A program made the position numbers and the translations under genes. 64,000 bases of DNA, taken from SIG589 sp045652465. Its GTDB lineage: Bacteria > Bacillota > Clostridia > Oscillospirales > Acutalibacteraceae. Each line of letters starts with the position of its first letter. Positions within the stretch are counted from its first letter, which is position 1. Of this stretch, positions 22,641-30,965 are shown piece after piece. The stretch covers positions 89,252 through 153,251 of the forward strand of contig JAZRUI010000008.1 of NCBI GenBank assembly GCA_045652465.1. The letters run 5' to 3'. The notes under the pieces were generated by a model. The model searched no databases. It worked only from the letters and a program-made list of their open reading frames with translations, and had not been told where the DNA came from.

Positions 22641-24599
22641 TTAGTCATTCATTGTGGTGTAAACTGCGGCGCTCATGGGCGGGATGGTGTCGATAATGCT
22701 ATCGCAAACATTTTCGAACACCTTATCGATGCCGGGCAGCGTTGCGGTTTCATCGGGGGTAACAACTGCCGAGTCGGCAAGGTGGCGATAGAATGTGCGG
22801 CCGAAGTAGGTGTTGTAGTTGAGGGTAATGTCCTCGGCGGTATCGCCGTAGTTTACAACGGTTATGGTAAAGTTTCCATCGGGTAATTCGTTGATGTTCA
22901 TTTCAACCTTTTTGTCCGAATGGTTGATACCCGTGTAGCACTTGGTGCCCTCGCCGCCGGTATAGCGGGAAATCATTCCCCAATAATAGTAGGAATGATA
23001 GGGAACGGTTGCGGGGATATCGGTGCGGCGAAGGTTGGGCATAAGTCCGTGGCGGTGGTCGCCATCGTAGAAGCCGTCGCCTGCGCACAGGTGGTTATCG
23101 TTATGGTCGTTGGGCCACTGCTGGTCAAAGAGTGTCCACATAAGCGAGGCTTGCTGACCGCAGTTCATCATAGCAACGGTGCCGAGGGCGAGATAAATGC
23201 CGTGAAGCTTATGGTCGCGGTGAATAAAGGGGTTGTGGGAGTTGTATTCATCGTGCCAATAGTTGCGTTTGAGCTTTTCGGGGAGTGCACGGATAGCATC
23301 TCTTTCATAGTTGCACCAGCGGATATAGGCATCGTTTCCGATTGCTCTAACTTGGAGGCCATACCAGTAGTTGACGGTCTCAAAGCCAGGGTCCATCAAA
23401 AGCTCCTTTTCGCTTCCCTTCTCGCGGAGCGAACAGTCATCAACTATAATTGCAGCACCCTCGTTGAAAATGGTGGTTTCTACGGGGTCAAGCCAATAGG
23501 CGTTTTTAACTCCGTCGGCGCGGCGAATTTGAGACCAAATTGCAATTTGCAGCTTTTCGTGGTCGCCCGAGTTAAAGCTAAATTCAAACCTCTTCCACTC
23601 TTTTGTGAGCTCCTTTGCGGGGATTGTGAATTTGAAATCAGCATCCGAAATAAAGCTGTAATCGCGGAAATAGCGGTAGAAGCTGCCTTTAGAGCAGGCG
23701 CCCAAAACAACCGCGCTATCCTCGGTTACCTCGGTGGCAAAGTTCTCGCGGAGCCATACCGAGAGGGTGTAATCGGTGTTTTTCTTGAGGTTTACAACCT
23801 GCTGGATGGTTGCATCATCGCGCGCCATAACAATGGATTGGTTTCCGCTGTGATAAAGCGAGGGGTCCTCGATTACCTTCTCAAGATAGCTGTGAAGGCT
23901 TCCGCCGTCGAGGAAATCGGCGCAGTCCATCTCGTGGAAAGCCCATTCGGTCATCCAAGGATGATAGTTGATGCCCTCCTGCGGACCAATAAGCTTAATG
24001 CCATCGCGGTAGCCATCGCGAACCAACTGCTCGTGTGCGGCGCGAGCGCATTGATACCAAAGATGGCGATAGTCGGCACCCTCATAGGGGAGGGTCGGAT
24101 AGCTTCGCTCGTTGGGCTCGGTGAAGAGCAGGAAATATTTAACATTGGTAAAGCCGCGCTTAACAACTAATTGATAATAGGTTTCGCTAACCCATTTTGC
24201 ATAGTTTTGAACGGTTGCATCCCAGTCGCCCTCAACCTTATAGGGGCAGGGACCCTGCCAATGGTCGCCCTGCAACTCGCCAACATTGGAATAGCCTGTG
24301 TTGAGCGCAACCGAAATGTTTGCATCCTTCATTCGCTGCAGCCAGCGATAGAATGCCTGACAACGCTCGTTGTCCCAATCCCAAACTCCGCGCTCGAAGT
24401 CATAGGCATACCAAGTGTAGAATGTGCGGGCAATTTTAAGGCGCATATCGGCAGCGCGCTTTGCCTCTAAAATGCACTGCTCTTCCGTGTAAACGCGGCC
24501 GCATTCATCGGGCTGACCTGCGTGTCCGTGGTAAACGGCGCCGAGACCTAAAAAGTTTTCCTGCACGGGAGTGTGCATATCCGCGGTAAGCTTAATCAT
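22641..24599 (-). CDS. Glycoside hydrolase-like protein (paralog 2)
   Basis: 652 residues, alignable end to end with its neighbours. It has the same opening (IKLTADMHTPVQENFLGLGAVYHG), the FTEPNE acid/base motif, an inserted jelly-roll with FEFSFNSGDHEKL, the candidate nucleophile segment YWHDEYNSHNP, an LFDQQWPNDH motif and a C-terminal sandwich ending in PPMSAAVYTTMND. It differs mainly in the insert and surface loops (for example RADGVKNAYWLD), suggesting a related but different glycoside. It has no signal peptide. The spacer to paralog 1 is 54 bp and contains an imperfect hairpin; only 18 bp separate it from paralog 3, so an operon is likely. Confidence 0.75.
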   Translation of the reverse strand: MIKLTADMHTPVQENFLGLGAVYHGHAGQPDECGRVYTEEQCILEAKRAADMRLKIARTFYTWYAYDFERGVWDWDNERCQAFYRWLQRMKDANISVALNTGYSNVGELQGDHWQGPCPYKVEGDWDATVQNYAKWVSETYYQLVVKRGFTNVKYFLLFTEPNERSYPTLPYEGADYRHLWYQCARAAHEQLVRDGYRDGIKLIGPQEGINYHPWMTEWAFHEMDCADFLDGGSLHSYLEKVIEDPSLYHSGNQSIVMARDDATIQQVVNLKKNTDYTLSVWLRENFATEVTEDSAVVLGACSKGSFYRYFRDYSFISDADFKFTIPAKELTKEWKRFEFSFNSGDHEKLQIAIWSQIRRADGVKNAYWLDPVETTIFNEGAAIIVDDCSLREKGSEKELLMDPGFETVNYWYGLQVRAIGNDAYIRWCNYERDAIRALPEKLKRNYWHDEYNSHNPFIHRDHKLHGIYLALGTVAMMNCGQQASLMWTLFDQQWPNDHNDNHLCAGDGFYDGDHRHGLMPNLRRTDIPATVPYHSYYYWGMISRYTGGEGTKCYTGINHSDKKVEMNINELPDGNFTITVVNYGDTAEDITLNYNTYFGRTFYRHLADSAVVTPDETATLPGIDKVFENVCDSIIDTIPPMSAAVYTTMND

Positions 24600-24617
24600 A
24601 ATAAATACCTCTAAATA

Positions 24618-26543
24618 TTAATCGTTAAGGGTGGTATAAACCGCAACGCTCATGGGCGGGAGTGTATCGATTATGGTATCGGAAACATTCTTGAACACCT
24701 TGTCGATTCCCGGCAATGTTGCGCTCTCATCGGGAACGATGGTTGCGCTGTCATAAAGATGGCGGTTAAAATCGCGACCGAAGCAGGTGTTGTATTTAAG
24801 GGCAATCTCCTGCTCGGTTTTGCCGTAGTTAACAACCGTTATGGTATAGTTGCCGTCGGGCAGCGCGTTAACATTCATGGCAACCTTTTCCTCGGAATAG
24901 TTAATTCCCTCGTAGCACTTGGTGCCCTCGCCGCCCGTATAGCGGGAAACAAGACCCCAAGAATAATAGGTGGGGTGGGGAACTATGGTTTTATTAAGCA
25001 CGGGGGCAATGCCGTGGATATGAACGCCATCCTCAAAGGCATCGGGCGAGTTTGTGTGGTTGTTGGGCCACTGTTGGTCGAAAAGGGTCCACATAAAGGA
25101 GCATTTTCCGCCGCCGTTCATTTGAGCTACCTGACCGAGCGACATATAAACGCCGTGTTCGGGGTCACTCTTTTCATCAAAGGTAACATTGTATTCATCG
25201 TGCCAATATTCGCTCTTTAGGTGCTGCGGGAGAACGCGGATAGCATCCTTCTCCATGCCGAGCCAGTTTTCATAGGCATCGGTGCAAAGATATCTGCCCC
25301 AAAGCACATACCAATGGTTGCAGCATTCGAAGCTGGTGTCCTTAAGCATCTCCTTGCCTGTTGCGGTTTCAAATAGGTTAAAGTCATCGCAGTAGAGCGA
25401 GAGTCCGTTTGCAAGCAGGAAGGGAAGACCGTTCCAAAGGCTGTCTTTTACGCCGTCGGCGCGCTTCATATTAGAGAAAAGACCTGCGGTTAAGGCTTCG
25501 TGGTCGCCCGAGTTAAAGGTGAATTCAAACTTTTTCCAGTCTTCTTCTATTTCGTTTGCGGGAATGGTCATGGTAAATACGGAGTCTCTCGGCTCGCAGT
25601 AGTGGGTGAAATAGTGCCAGAAAGAGCCCTCCGAGAAGAGACCGAACACAACCGAGGAATCCTCTGAAACGGGAATGTTTTTCTTGGATTTAACCCAAAC
25701 CGATACGGTGTAATCGGTGTTCTTTTTAAGCATAACATCCTGCTGCATGCGAGCTCCCGCAAAGGGGAAGATTACCGATTTCGAGCCCGAGTGAACATCG
25801 GTTTTCGGGCGGTCGGCAAACTGAAGATAGTTGTGCATCGAAATGCCATCAAGCCAATCGCCGCAGCCCATAGAGAGCGCCCATTCGGTAAACCATGCGC
25901 GGTTTGCCTGACCCTCCTGCGGACCGAGGAGCTTAATCTTGTCGCGAAGTCCGTTACGAACAAGGGTGTCGTGTGCAGCCTTGGCGGATTTATACCAGCT
26001 TTCGCGGTAGTTTTTTCTAACCTCTTCGTTCGGGAATTCCTTTAAGGGGCATTCGTTCGGCTCGGTGAAGAGCGCGAAATATTTGACATTGTCAAAGCCG
26101 CGCTTTACGATGATTTCCTCGACATTTGCCGAAACCCAGTCGGCATAATTTTGAATGGTCTTGTCCCAATCGCCCTCAACATAGAAGGGGCAGGGGCCTG
26201 CGTGGTAGTTGCCCATAAGGTCGCCGATGTTCCACCAGCCGGTGTTGAGAACAACGGTTATGCCCGCTTTTTTCATTCTCTCGAGCCACTTATAAACAAC
26301 GGTCATGCGCTCGTTGTCCCAGTCCCAGGTGTTTGTATCTTTATCCCAGGCATACCAAGAATAATATCCGCGAACAACCTTAACGCGCAAATATGCGGCT
26401 CGAGCAGCTTCCATTTCACACTGCTCCTCGGTGTAAACACGGCCCGCATCGTCAGGCATTCCTGCAAACGGGTGGTAAATGGCGCCAAGGCCTAAATAAT
26501 TTTCTTGAACGGGTGAGTTCATATCGGCTTTTAAAGTAATCAT
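24618..26543 (-). CDS. Glycoside hydrolase-like protein (paralog 3, first in operon)
   Basis: 641 residues from ATG 26543, which has GGAGGT 7 bp upstream; the longer frame to 26672 crosses the promoter and is rejected. The architecture matches the other two: barrel with FTEPNECPL, inserted jelly-roll (VSVWVKSKKNI, FEFTFNSGDHEAL), YWHDEYNVTF, FDQQWPNNH and a C-terminal sandwich. It is the most divergent copy in the loop after strand 4 (KEFPNEEVRKNYRES). A promoter with an upstream array of TGCAC repeats drives it. No transporter, regulator or sugar kinase lies beside it, so the substrate is open. Confidence 0.75.
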   Translation of the reverse strand: MITLKADMNSPVQENYLGLGAIYHPFAGMPDDAGRVYTEEQCEMEAARAAYLRVKVVRGYYSWYAWDKDTNTWDWDNERMTVVYKWLERMKKAGITVVLNTGWWNIGDLMGNYHAGPCPFYVEGDWDKTIQNYADWVSANVEEIIVKRGFDNVKYFALFTEPNECPLKEFPNEEVRKNYRESWYKSAKAAHDTLVRNGLRDKIKLLGPQEGQANRAWFTEWALSMGCGDWLDGISMHNYLQFADRPKTDVHSGSKSVIFPFAGARMQQDVMLKKNTDYTVSVWVKSKKNIPVSEDSSVVFGLFSEGSFWHYFTHYCEPRDSVFTMTIPANEIEEDWKKFEFTFNSGDHEALTAGLFSNMKRADGVKDSLWNGLPFLLANGLSLYCDDFNLFETATGKEMLKDTSFECCNHWYVLWGRYLCTDAYENWLGMEKDAIRVLPQHLKSEYWHDEYNVTFDEKSDPEHGVYMSLGQVAQMNGGGKCSFMWTLFDQQWPNNHTNSPDAFEDGVHIHGIAPVLNKTIVPHPTYYSWGLVSRYTGGEGTKCYEGINYSEEKVAMNVNALPDGNYTITVVNYGKTEQEIALKYNTCFGRDFNRHLYDSATIVPDESATLPGIDKVFKNVSDTIIDTLPPMSVAVYTTLND

Positions 26544-26565
26544 AGTAATTACCTCCTTTGTGGGC

Positions 26566-26594
26566 AGTATAGCATCGGCTAAAAAATAAGTAAA
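26566..26594 (-). promoter_or_regulatory. Promoter of the glycoside hydrolase operon
   Basis: On the minus strand, TTTACT (26594-26589), a 17-bp spacer and TATACT (26571-26566). The non-consensus -35 is consistent with activator dependence. Confidence 0.7.
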
Positions 26595-26670
26595 TGCACA
26601 TAACAAAACTTTTTGCACAAAACGAAACTTTTTTGCACTTTTTTTGCACTTTTGACTAATTTTTTCGCAC
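26595..26670 (-). promoter_or_regulatory. Phased TGCAC repeats upstream of the glycoside hydrolase promoter
   Basis: TGCAC occurs at 26595, 26614, 26634 and 26645, with CGCAC at 26666. The steps are 19, 20, 11 and 21 bp, close to one or two helical turns, mostly embedded in T-tracts. The first copy abuts the -35 element. This looks like an activator-binding array. Confidence 0.5.
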
Positions 26671-26793
26671 AAATAAAAACAGCCACCCCAAGAAACTTAA
26701 AAACGCGCGCCATCTTCGGTTTCAATAAAATATAAGGAAAAAGGGCGGCATAACTTAATAAAAAAAGAAAATCAAGGAAATGTGAAATAACGC

Positions 26794-26822
26794 TTGTATA
26801 ACACCAAGATATGTGATACAAT
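26794..26822 (+). promoter_or_regulatory. Promoter of nrdG
   Basis: TTGTAT (26794-26799), 17 bp, TACAAT (26817-26822). An NrdR box fills the spacer. Confidence 0.75.
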
Positions 26823-26848
26823 AGTCGAGCTATAACAATATATTGTGT
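26801..26848 (+). promoter_or_regulatory. Pair of NrdR boxes upstream of nrdG
   Basis: ACACCAAGATATGTGA (26801-26816) and TAACAATATATTGTGT (26833-26848) are offset by exactly 32 bp, the three-turn spacing of NrdR tandem boxes. The second contains the palindrome ACAATATATTGT. The boxes lie in the promoter spacer and just downstream of the -10, consistent with repression by NrdR. Confidence 0.75.
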
Positions 26849-26863
26849 TTAAGGAGGGAAAAT

Positions 26864-27556
26864 ATGGTTATTCACGGACTCCAAAAAATGACGGTGCTGG
26901 ATTTCCCCGGCAAAATAGCCTGCACGGTGTTCACCGCGGGCTGCAATCTTCGTTGCCCGTTTTGTCACAATGCGCGCTTGGTTACCGAAACGGAAGCCGA
27001 GGACCGAATAGCGGAAGAGGAGGTCCTTTCCTATATATATAAAAGGAAGGGGATGCTCGATGGCGTTTGCATAACCGGCGGCGAGCCGCTTTTACAACCC
27101 GATATTAGAGAGTTTTTAGAAAAAATTCGTGAAACCGGGCTGCTCATAAAGCTCGACACCAACGGTTGCTATCCCGAAAAGCTCCGCGAGCTTATCGATG
27201 CGGGACTCCTCGATTATGTTGCTATGGATATTAAGAACAGCAAAGAGGAATATGGAAAAACGATTGGCATTGATAATTTTTCAACCGAGAATATCGAGAA
27301 AAGCGTTGGAATACTAAAAGAGGGCAAGGTTGATTATGAGTTCAGAACAACCGTTGTCAAAGAACTCCACACAAAGGAAGGTCTTATGGATGCGGCGCGT
27401 TGGATTGCCCCTGCAAAACGCTGGTTTTTGCAAAGCTTTGTTGATTCGGGCGACCTCATTGAGGGCGGTTTTTCAGCCCATTCCAAGGACTTTATGAAAG
27501 AGTTACAACAAAATTTGTCGCAAATTGTTGAAAATGTAGAATTGCGAGGAATATGA
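26864..27556 (+). CDS. nrdG: Anaerobic ribonucleoside-triphosphate reductase activating protein
   Basis: A 230-residue radical SAM enzyme that installs the glycyl radical on NrdD. The cluster motif is C27-x3-C31-x2-C34 (AGCNLRCPFCHN), followed by VCITGGEPLLQPD (SAM-binding GGE motif) and KLDTNGCYP. The N-terminus HGLQKMTVLDFPGKIACTVF and the length fit the longer NrdG2-type (TIGR02495-like) activases rather than the 155-residue enterobacterial form. ATG 26864 has AAGGAGGG upstream. It lies 90 bp before nrdD, each gene with its own NrdR-controlled promoter. Confidence 0.92.
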   Translation: MVIHGLQKMTVLDFPGKIACTVFTAGCNLRCPFCHNARLVTETEAEDRIAEEEVLSYIYKRKGMLDGVCITGGEPLLQPDIREFLEKIRETGLLIKLDTNGCYPEKLRELIDAGLLDYVAMDIKNSKEEYGKTIGIDNFSTENIEKSVGILKEGKVDYEFRTTVVKELHTKEGLMDAARWIAPAKRWFLQSFVDSGDLIEGGFSAHSKDFMKELQQNLSQIVENVELRGI

Positions 27557-27604
27557 ACACAAGATATAGTTTTGTAACTTGACACCCAACACAGTATATG
27601 GTAT
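27557..27604 (+). promoter_or_regulatory. Pair of NrdR boxes upstream of nrdD
   Basis: ACACAAGATATAGTTT (27557-27572) and ACACAGTATATGGTAT (27589-27604) are again 32 bp apart. The second overlaps the spacer and -10 of the nrdD promoter, so bound NrdR would block RNA polymerase. Confidence 0.78.
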
Positions 27605-27607
27605 TAT
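27579..27607 (+). promoter_or_regulatory. Promoter of nrdD
   Basis: TTGACA (27579-27584), a 17-bp spacer and TATTAT (27602-27607), located between nrdG and nrdD. Confidence 0.88.
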
Positions 27608-27646
27608 GTGTGAGCACGAAAAACATAGAAAAGAGAGGGACAAAAT

Positions 27647-30013
27647 ATGTATGAAGTTGTAAAAAGAGACGGAAAGGTAGTAGAATTTGACCTTCCGAAA
27701 ATCAGCGCCGCTATTGAAAAGGCATTCGATGCTTGCGAGCGCGAGTATAACCGCGATATTATTGATTTCCTTGCACTTAAGGTAACTGCTGAATATGAGC
27801 CGTTAATTGAAAATGGCCAAATCGCAGTTGAAAAAATTCAGGATAGCGTTGAAACCGTTCTTATTAAGGCGGGTTATGATGATGTTGCCAAGGCATACAT
27901 TCTTTATCGTAAGCAGCGCGAGAAGATTAGAAACATTAAGGGAACCTTCCTTGATTATAAGGAGATTGTTAACAGCTATGTTAACATCACCGACTGGCGC
28001 GTTAAGGAAAACTCCACCGTTACCTATTCGGTAGGCGGTCTTATCCTTTCCAACTCGGGCGCCATAACCGCCAACTATTGGCTTTCCGAAATCTATGATG
28101 AGGAAATCGCAGCAGCTCATCGCAACGGCGATATGCACCTGCATGACCTCTCGATGCTCACAGGTTACTGCGCAGGTTGGTCCTTAAAGCAGTTAATTCA
28201 AGAGGGTCTCGGCGGCGTTTCGGGCAAGATTACCTCGGCTCCCGCAAGCCATCTTGCAACCCTTTGCAACCAGATGGTTAACTTCCTCGGCATCATGCAA
28301 AACGAATGGGCAGGCGCTCAGGCATTCTCCTCGTTCGATACCTATCTTGCTCCCTTTGTTAAGGTTGATAACCTTTCTTATGACCAGGTTAAGAAGTGCA
28401 TTGAGTCCTTTGTTTACGGTGTTAACACTCCGTCGCGCTGGGGAACTCAGGCACCCTTCTCCAACATCACCCTTGACTGGACCGTTCCTAACGACCTTGC
28501 TGAACTCAACGCTATCGTTGGCGGCAAGGAGATGGACTTCAAGTATAAGGATTGCAAAGCCGAGATGGATATGATAAACAAGGCGTTTATCGAGATTATG
28601 ATTGAAGGCGATGCCAACGGCCGCGGCTTCCAGTATCCCATCCCGACCTATTCCATCACCCGCGATTTCGATTGGTCCGAAACCGAGAACAACAAGCTTC
28701 TCTTCGAGATGACCGCGAAATACGGCACCCCCTATTTCTCCAACTATATCAACAGCGATATGGAGCCCAGCGATGTTCGTTCCATGTGCTGCCGTTTGCG
28801 TCTTGACCTTCGCGAGCTTCGCAAAAAGTCGGGCGGCTTCTTCGGAAGCGGCGAGAGCACCGGTTCTGTTGGCGTTGTAACCATCAATATGCCCAGAATC
28901 GCATATCTCTCCAAGACCCCCGAGGAGTTCTATGCTCGTCTTGACAAGCTTATGGATATTGCCGCTCGTTCGCTTAAGATTAAGAGAACAGTTATCACCA
29001 AGCTTCTTGATGAAGGCCTCTATCCCTACACCAAGCGTTACCTCGGCACCTTCGCAAACCACTTCTCGACCATCGGTCTTGTTGGTATGAACGAGGTTGG
29101 CCTTAACGCTGCTTGGCTCGGCAAGGATATGACCAATAAGGAAACCCAGGAGTTCTCCAAGGAAGTTCTCAACCATATGCGCGAGCGCCTCTCGGATTAT
29201 CAGGAGCTCTATGGCGACCTTTATAACCTCGAAGCAACCCCCGCTGAATCGACCTCTTATCGTCTTGCAAAGCACGACCGTAAGCACTATCCCGACATCA
29301 AGACTGCAGGCGGCGAGGATGCAACACCCTACTACACCAACTCTTCTCATCTTCCCGTTGGTTACACCGAGGATGTTTTCACTGCTCTTGAGATGCAGGA
29401 TGACCTCCACACTCTCTACACCTCGGGAACCGTTTTCCATGCCTTCCTTGGCGAGCGTTTGCCCGATTGGAAGGTAACCGCAAACCTTGTTCGCAAGATT
29501 GCTGAAAACTATAAGCTTCCTTATTATTCCATCAGCCCGACCTACTCGGTATGTAAGAACCATGGTTACATCGCAGGCGAGGAATATAAGTGCCCCGATT
29601 GCGGAACCACTACCGAGGTTTATAGCCGTATTACAGGTTACTATCGCCCCGTTCAAAACTGGAACGATGGTAAGAGCCAGAAATACAAGGACCGCAAGGT
29701 TTATGATGTTGCAAAATCCAAGTTAACCAAGAGCCATGCAAGAGAAGCTGCTTGTGCTTGCTGCGAGAAGGAAGCTCCTGCTGCAGTAGCAACCGCTATG
29801 CTTTTCACAACCGCAACCTGCCCCAACTGCAAGATAGCTTGCGCTCTTCTTGATAAGGCTGGCGTTAAGTATGACAAGATTTTGGCTAACGAAAATGCCG
29901 AGCTCGTTGAGGCATATGGCATCAAGCAGGCTCCCACCCTTATCGTACCCGATGGCGACGGCGTTTTGAAACTCACCGGCGTTTCGGATATTAAGAAATA
30001 TTTGGGACAGTAA
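27647..30013 (+). CDS. nrdD: Anaerobic ribonucleoside-triphosphate reductase with C-terminal glutaredoxin-like domain
   Basis: A 788-residue class III reductase that makes deoxynucleotides anaerobically. An N-terminal ATP-cone (about 1-90), the catalytic barrel with the MCCRLRLDL finger loop, a zinc site (CKNHGYIAGEEYKCPDCG) and the glycyl-radical loop RITGYYRP (Gly664) are in place. From about residue 710 it continues into a glutaredoxin-like domain: MLFTTATCPNCKIACALLDKAG with redox Cys725-Pro-Asn-Cys728 and the cis-proline QAPTLIVPD. Together with trxB 2 bp downstream, this suggests reduction by a fused redoxin and thioredoxin reductase instead of formate (inference from the NrdD2-type biochemistry known elsewhere). 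Confidence 0.95.
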   Translation: MYEVVKRDGKVVEFDLPKISAAIEKAFDACEREYNRDIIDFLALKVTAEYEPLIENGQIAVEKIQDSVETVLIKAGYDDVAKAYILYRKQREKIRNIKGTFLDYKEIVNSYVNITDWRVKENSTVTYSVGGLILSNSGAITANYWLSEIYDEEIAAAHRNGDMHLHDLSMLTGYCAGWSLKQLIQEGLGGVSGKITSAPASHLATLCNQMVNFLGIMQNEWAGAQAFSSFDTYLAPFVKVDNLSYDQVKKCIESFVYGVNTPSRWGTQAPFSNITLDWTVPNDLAELNAIVGGKEMDFKYKDCKAEMDMINKAFIEIMIEGDANGRGFQYPIPTYSITRDFDWSETENNKLLFEMTAKYGTPYFSNYINSDMEPSDVRSMCCRLRLDLRELRKKSGGFFGSGESTGSVGVVTINMPRIAYLSKTPEEFYARLDKLMDIAARSLKIKRTVITKLLDEGLYPYTKRYLGTFANHFSTIGLVGMNEVGLNAAWLGKDMTNKETQEFSKEVLNHMRERLSDYQELYGDLYNLEATPAESTSYRLAKHDRKHYPDIKTAGGEDATPYYTNSSHLPVGYTEDVFTALEMQDDLHTLYTSGTVFHAFLGERLPDWKVTANLVRKIAENYKLPYYSISPTYSVCKNHGYIAGEEYKCPDCGTTTEVYSRITGYYRPVQNWNDGKSQKYKDRKVYDVAKSKLTKSHAREAACACCEKEAPAAVATAMLFTTATCPNCKIACALLDKAGVKYDKILANENAELVEAYGIKQAPTLIVPDGDGVLKLTGVSDIKKYLGQ

Positions 30014-30015
30014 TC

Positions 30016-30918
30016 ATGACTGATATTATAGTAATTGGCGGGGGCCCCGCAGGACTTACTGCGGCGCTCTACGCCCTTAGAGCAAACAAAACTGTTTTAG
30101 TTATAGAAAAGGCTACCTTCGGCGGACAAATAACCTATTCGCCGATGGTAGAAAACTATCCCGGTTTTATTTCGGCAAGCGGAAACGAAATTGCCGAAAA
30201 ACTGGTTGAGCAGGTTTTGGCGCAGGGCGCCGAAATCGAAATGGACACGGTGCTTGAAATTCGCGATGGCGAGGTTAAAACCGTTGTAACCGAGGGCGGA
30301 GAGTTCGAAGCCAAGGCGGTTATAATTGCAACCGGCGCCAAGCATCGCCTTTTAGGCGTTGCGGGCGAGCAGGAGCTTATCGGAAACGGAATCTCTTTTT
30401 GCGCAGTTTGCGATGGCGCATTCTATAACGGCCGCGAGGTTGTTGTGGTTGGCGGCGGCAACTCGGCGCTTCAGGAGGCGCTTCTCCTTTGCGAGAACGC
30501 ATCCAAGGTAACCGTTGTTCAAAACCTGCCCTATCTTACGGGCGAGCAAAGACTCCAAGACCGCCTCTATTCCAACGAAAAAGCCAATGTGATTTTAGGC
30601 GCAAAGGTTTGCGAATTTTTAGGCGAAGGCGAGCTGACAGGAGTTAAAATCGCCGATGAAGAAGGCAACGAAACCGTTATTCCCGCCGAAGGCGCTTTCG
30701 TAGCGATTGGACTTGTTCCCCAAAACGAAGCATTCGCCAATGTTTTGCCGCTTGATAGCTATGGCTATGCCGATGTTGATGAAGCCTGCAAAACGGGCAA
30801 GAGCGGAATCTATGTGGCAGGAGATTGCCGCAAGAAGGGCGTTCGTCAGGTAACCACCGCGGTTGCCGATGGCGCAGTTGCGGCGCTTGCAGCCTGCAAC
30901 TATATCGATGAAAAATAG
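30016..30918 (+). CDS. trxB: Thioredoxin reductase
   Basis: A 300-residue FAD/NADPH enzyme. FAD motif GGGPAGLTAALYALR (residues 8-22), redox pair C129-A-V-C132 in CAVCDGAF, NADPH motif VVGGGNSALQEALLL and the C-terminal IYVAGDCRKKGVRQVTTAVADGAVAA are all intact. It begins 2 bp after nrdD and ends at a terminator. Its natural electron acceptor is therefore probably the redoxin domain fused to NrdD, perhaps in addition to a free thioredoxin elsewhere. Confidence 0.94.
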   Translation: MTDIIVIGGGPAGLTAALYALRANKTVLVIEKATFGGQITYSPMVENYPGFISASGNEIAEKLVEQVLAQGAEIEMDTVLEIRDGEVKTVVTEGGEFEAKAVIIATGAKHRLLGVAGEQELIGNGISFCAVCDGAFYNGREVVVVGGGNSALQEALLLCENASKVTVVQNLPYLTGEQRLQDRLYSNEKANVILGAKVCEFLGEGELTGVKIADEEGNETVIPAEGAFVAIGLVPQNEAFANVLPLDSYGYADVDEACKTGKSGIYVAGDCRKKGVRQVTTAVADGAVAALAACNYIDEK

Positions 30919-30928
30919 ATAAAAAAAC

Positions 30929-30954
30929 AAACCCCTCGGAAAACCGAGGGGTTT
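30929..30954. terminator. Terminator between trxB and the PrsA-like gene
   Basis: An 11-bp stem (AAACCCCTCGG / CCGAGGGGTTT), AAAA loop, with T-rich tail on the plus side and A-rich flank on the other; convergent genes share it. Confidence 0.88.
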
Positions 30955-30965
30955 AATTTTTTTGC

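Noticed and set aside
22920..24170. A 416-codon open frame on the plus strand
   Set aside because: Antisense to the second glycoside hydrolase paralog, with low-complexity Val/Gly/Ala content typical of a shadow frame.
28193..29656. A 487-codon open frame on the minus strand
   Set aside because: It lies wholly antisense to nrdD, has no recognisable motif or ribosome site, and reflects the codon pattern of the real gene.
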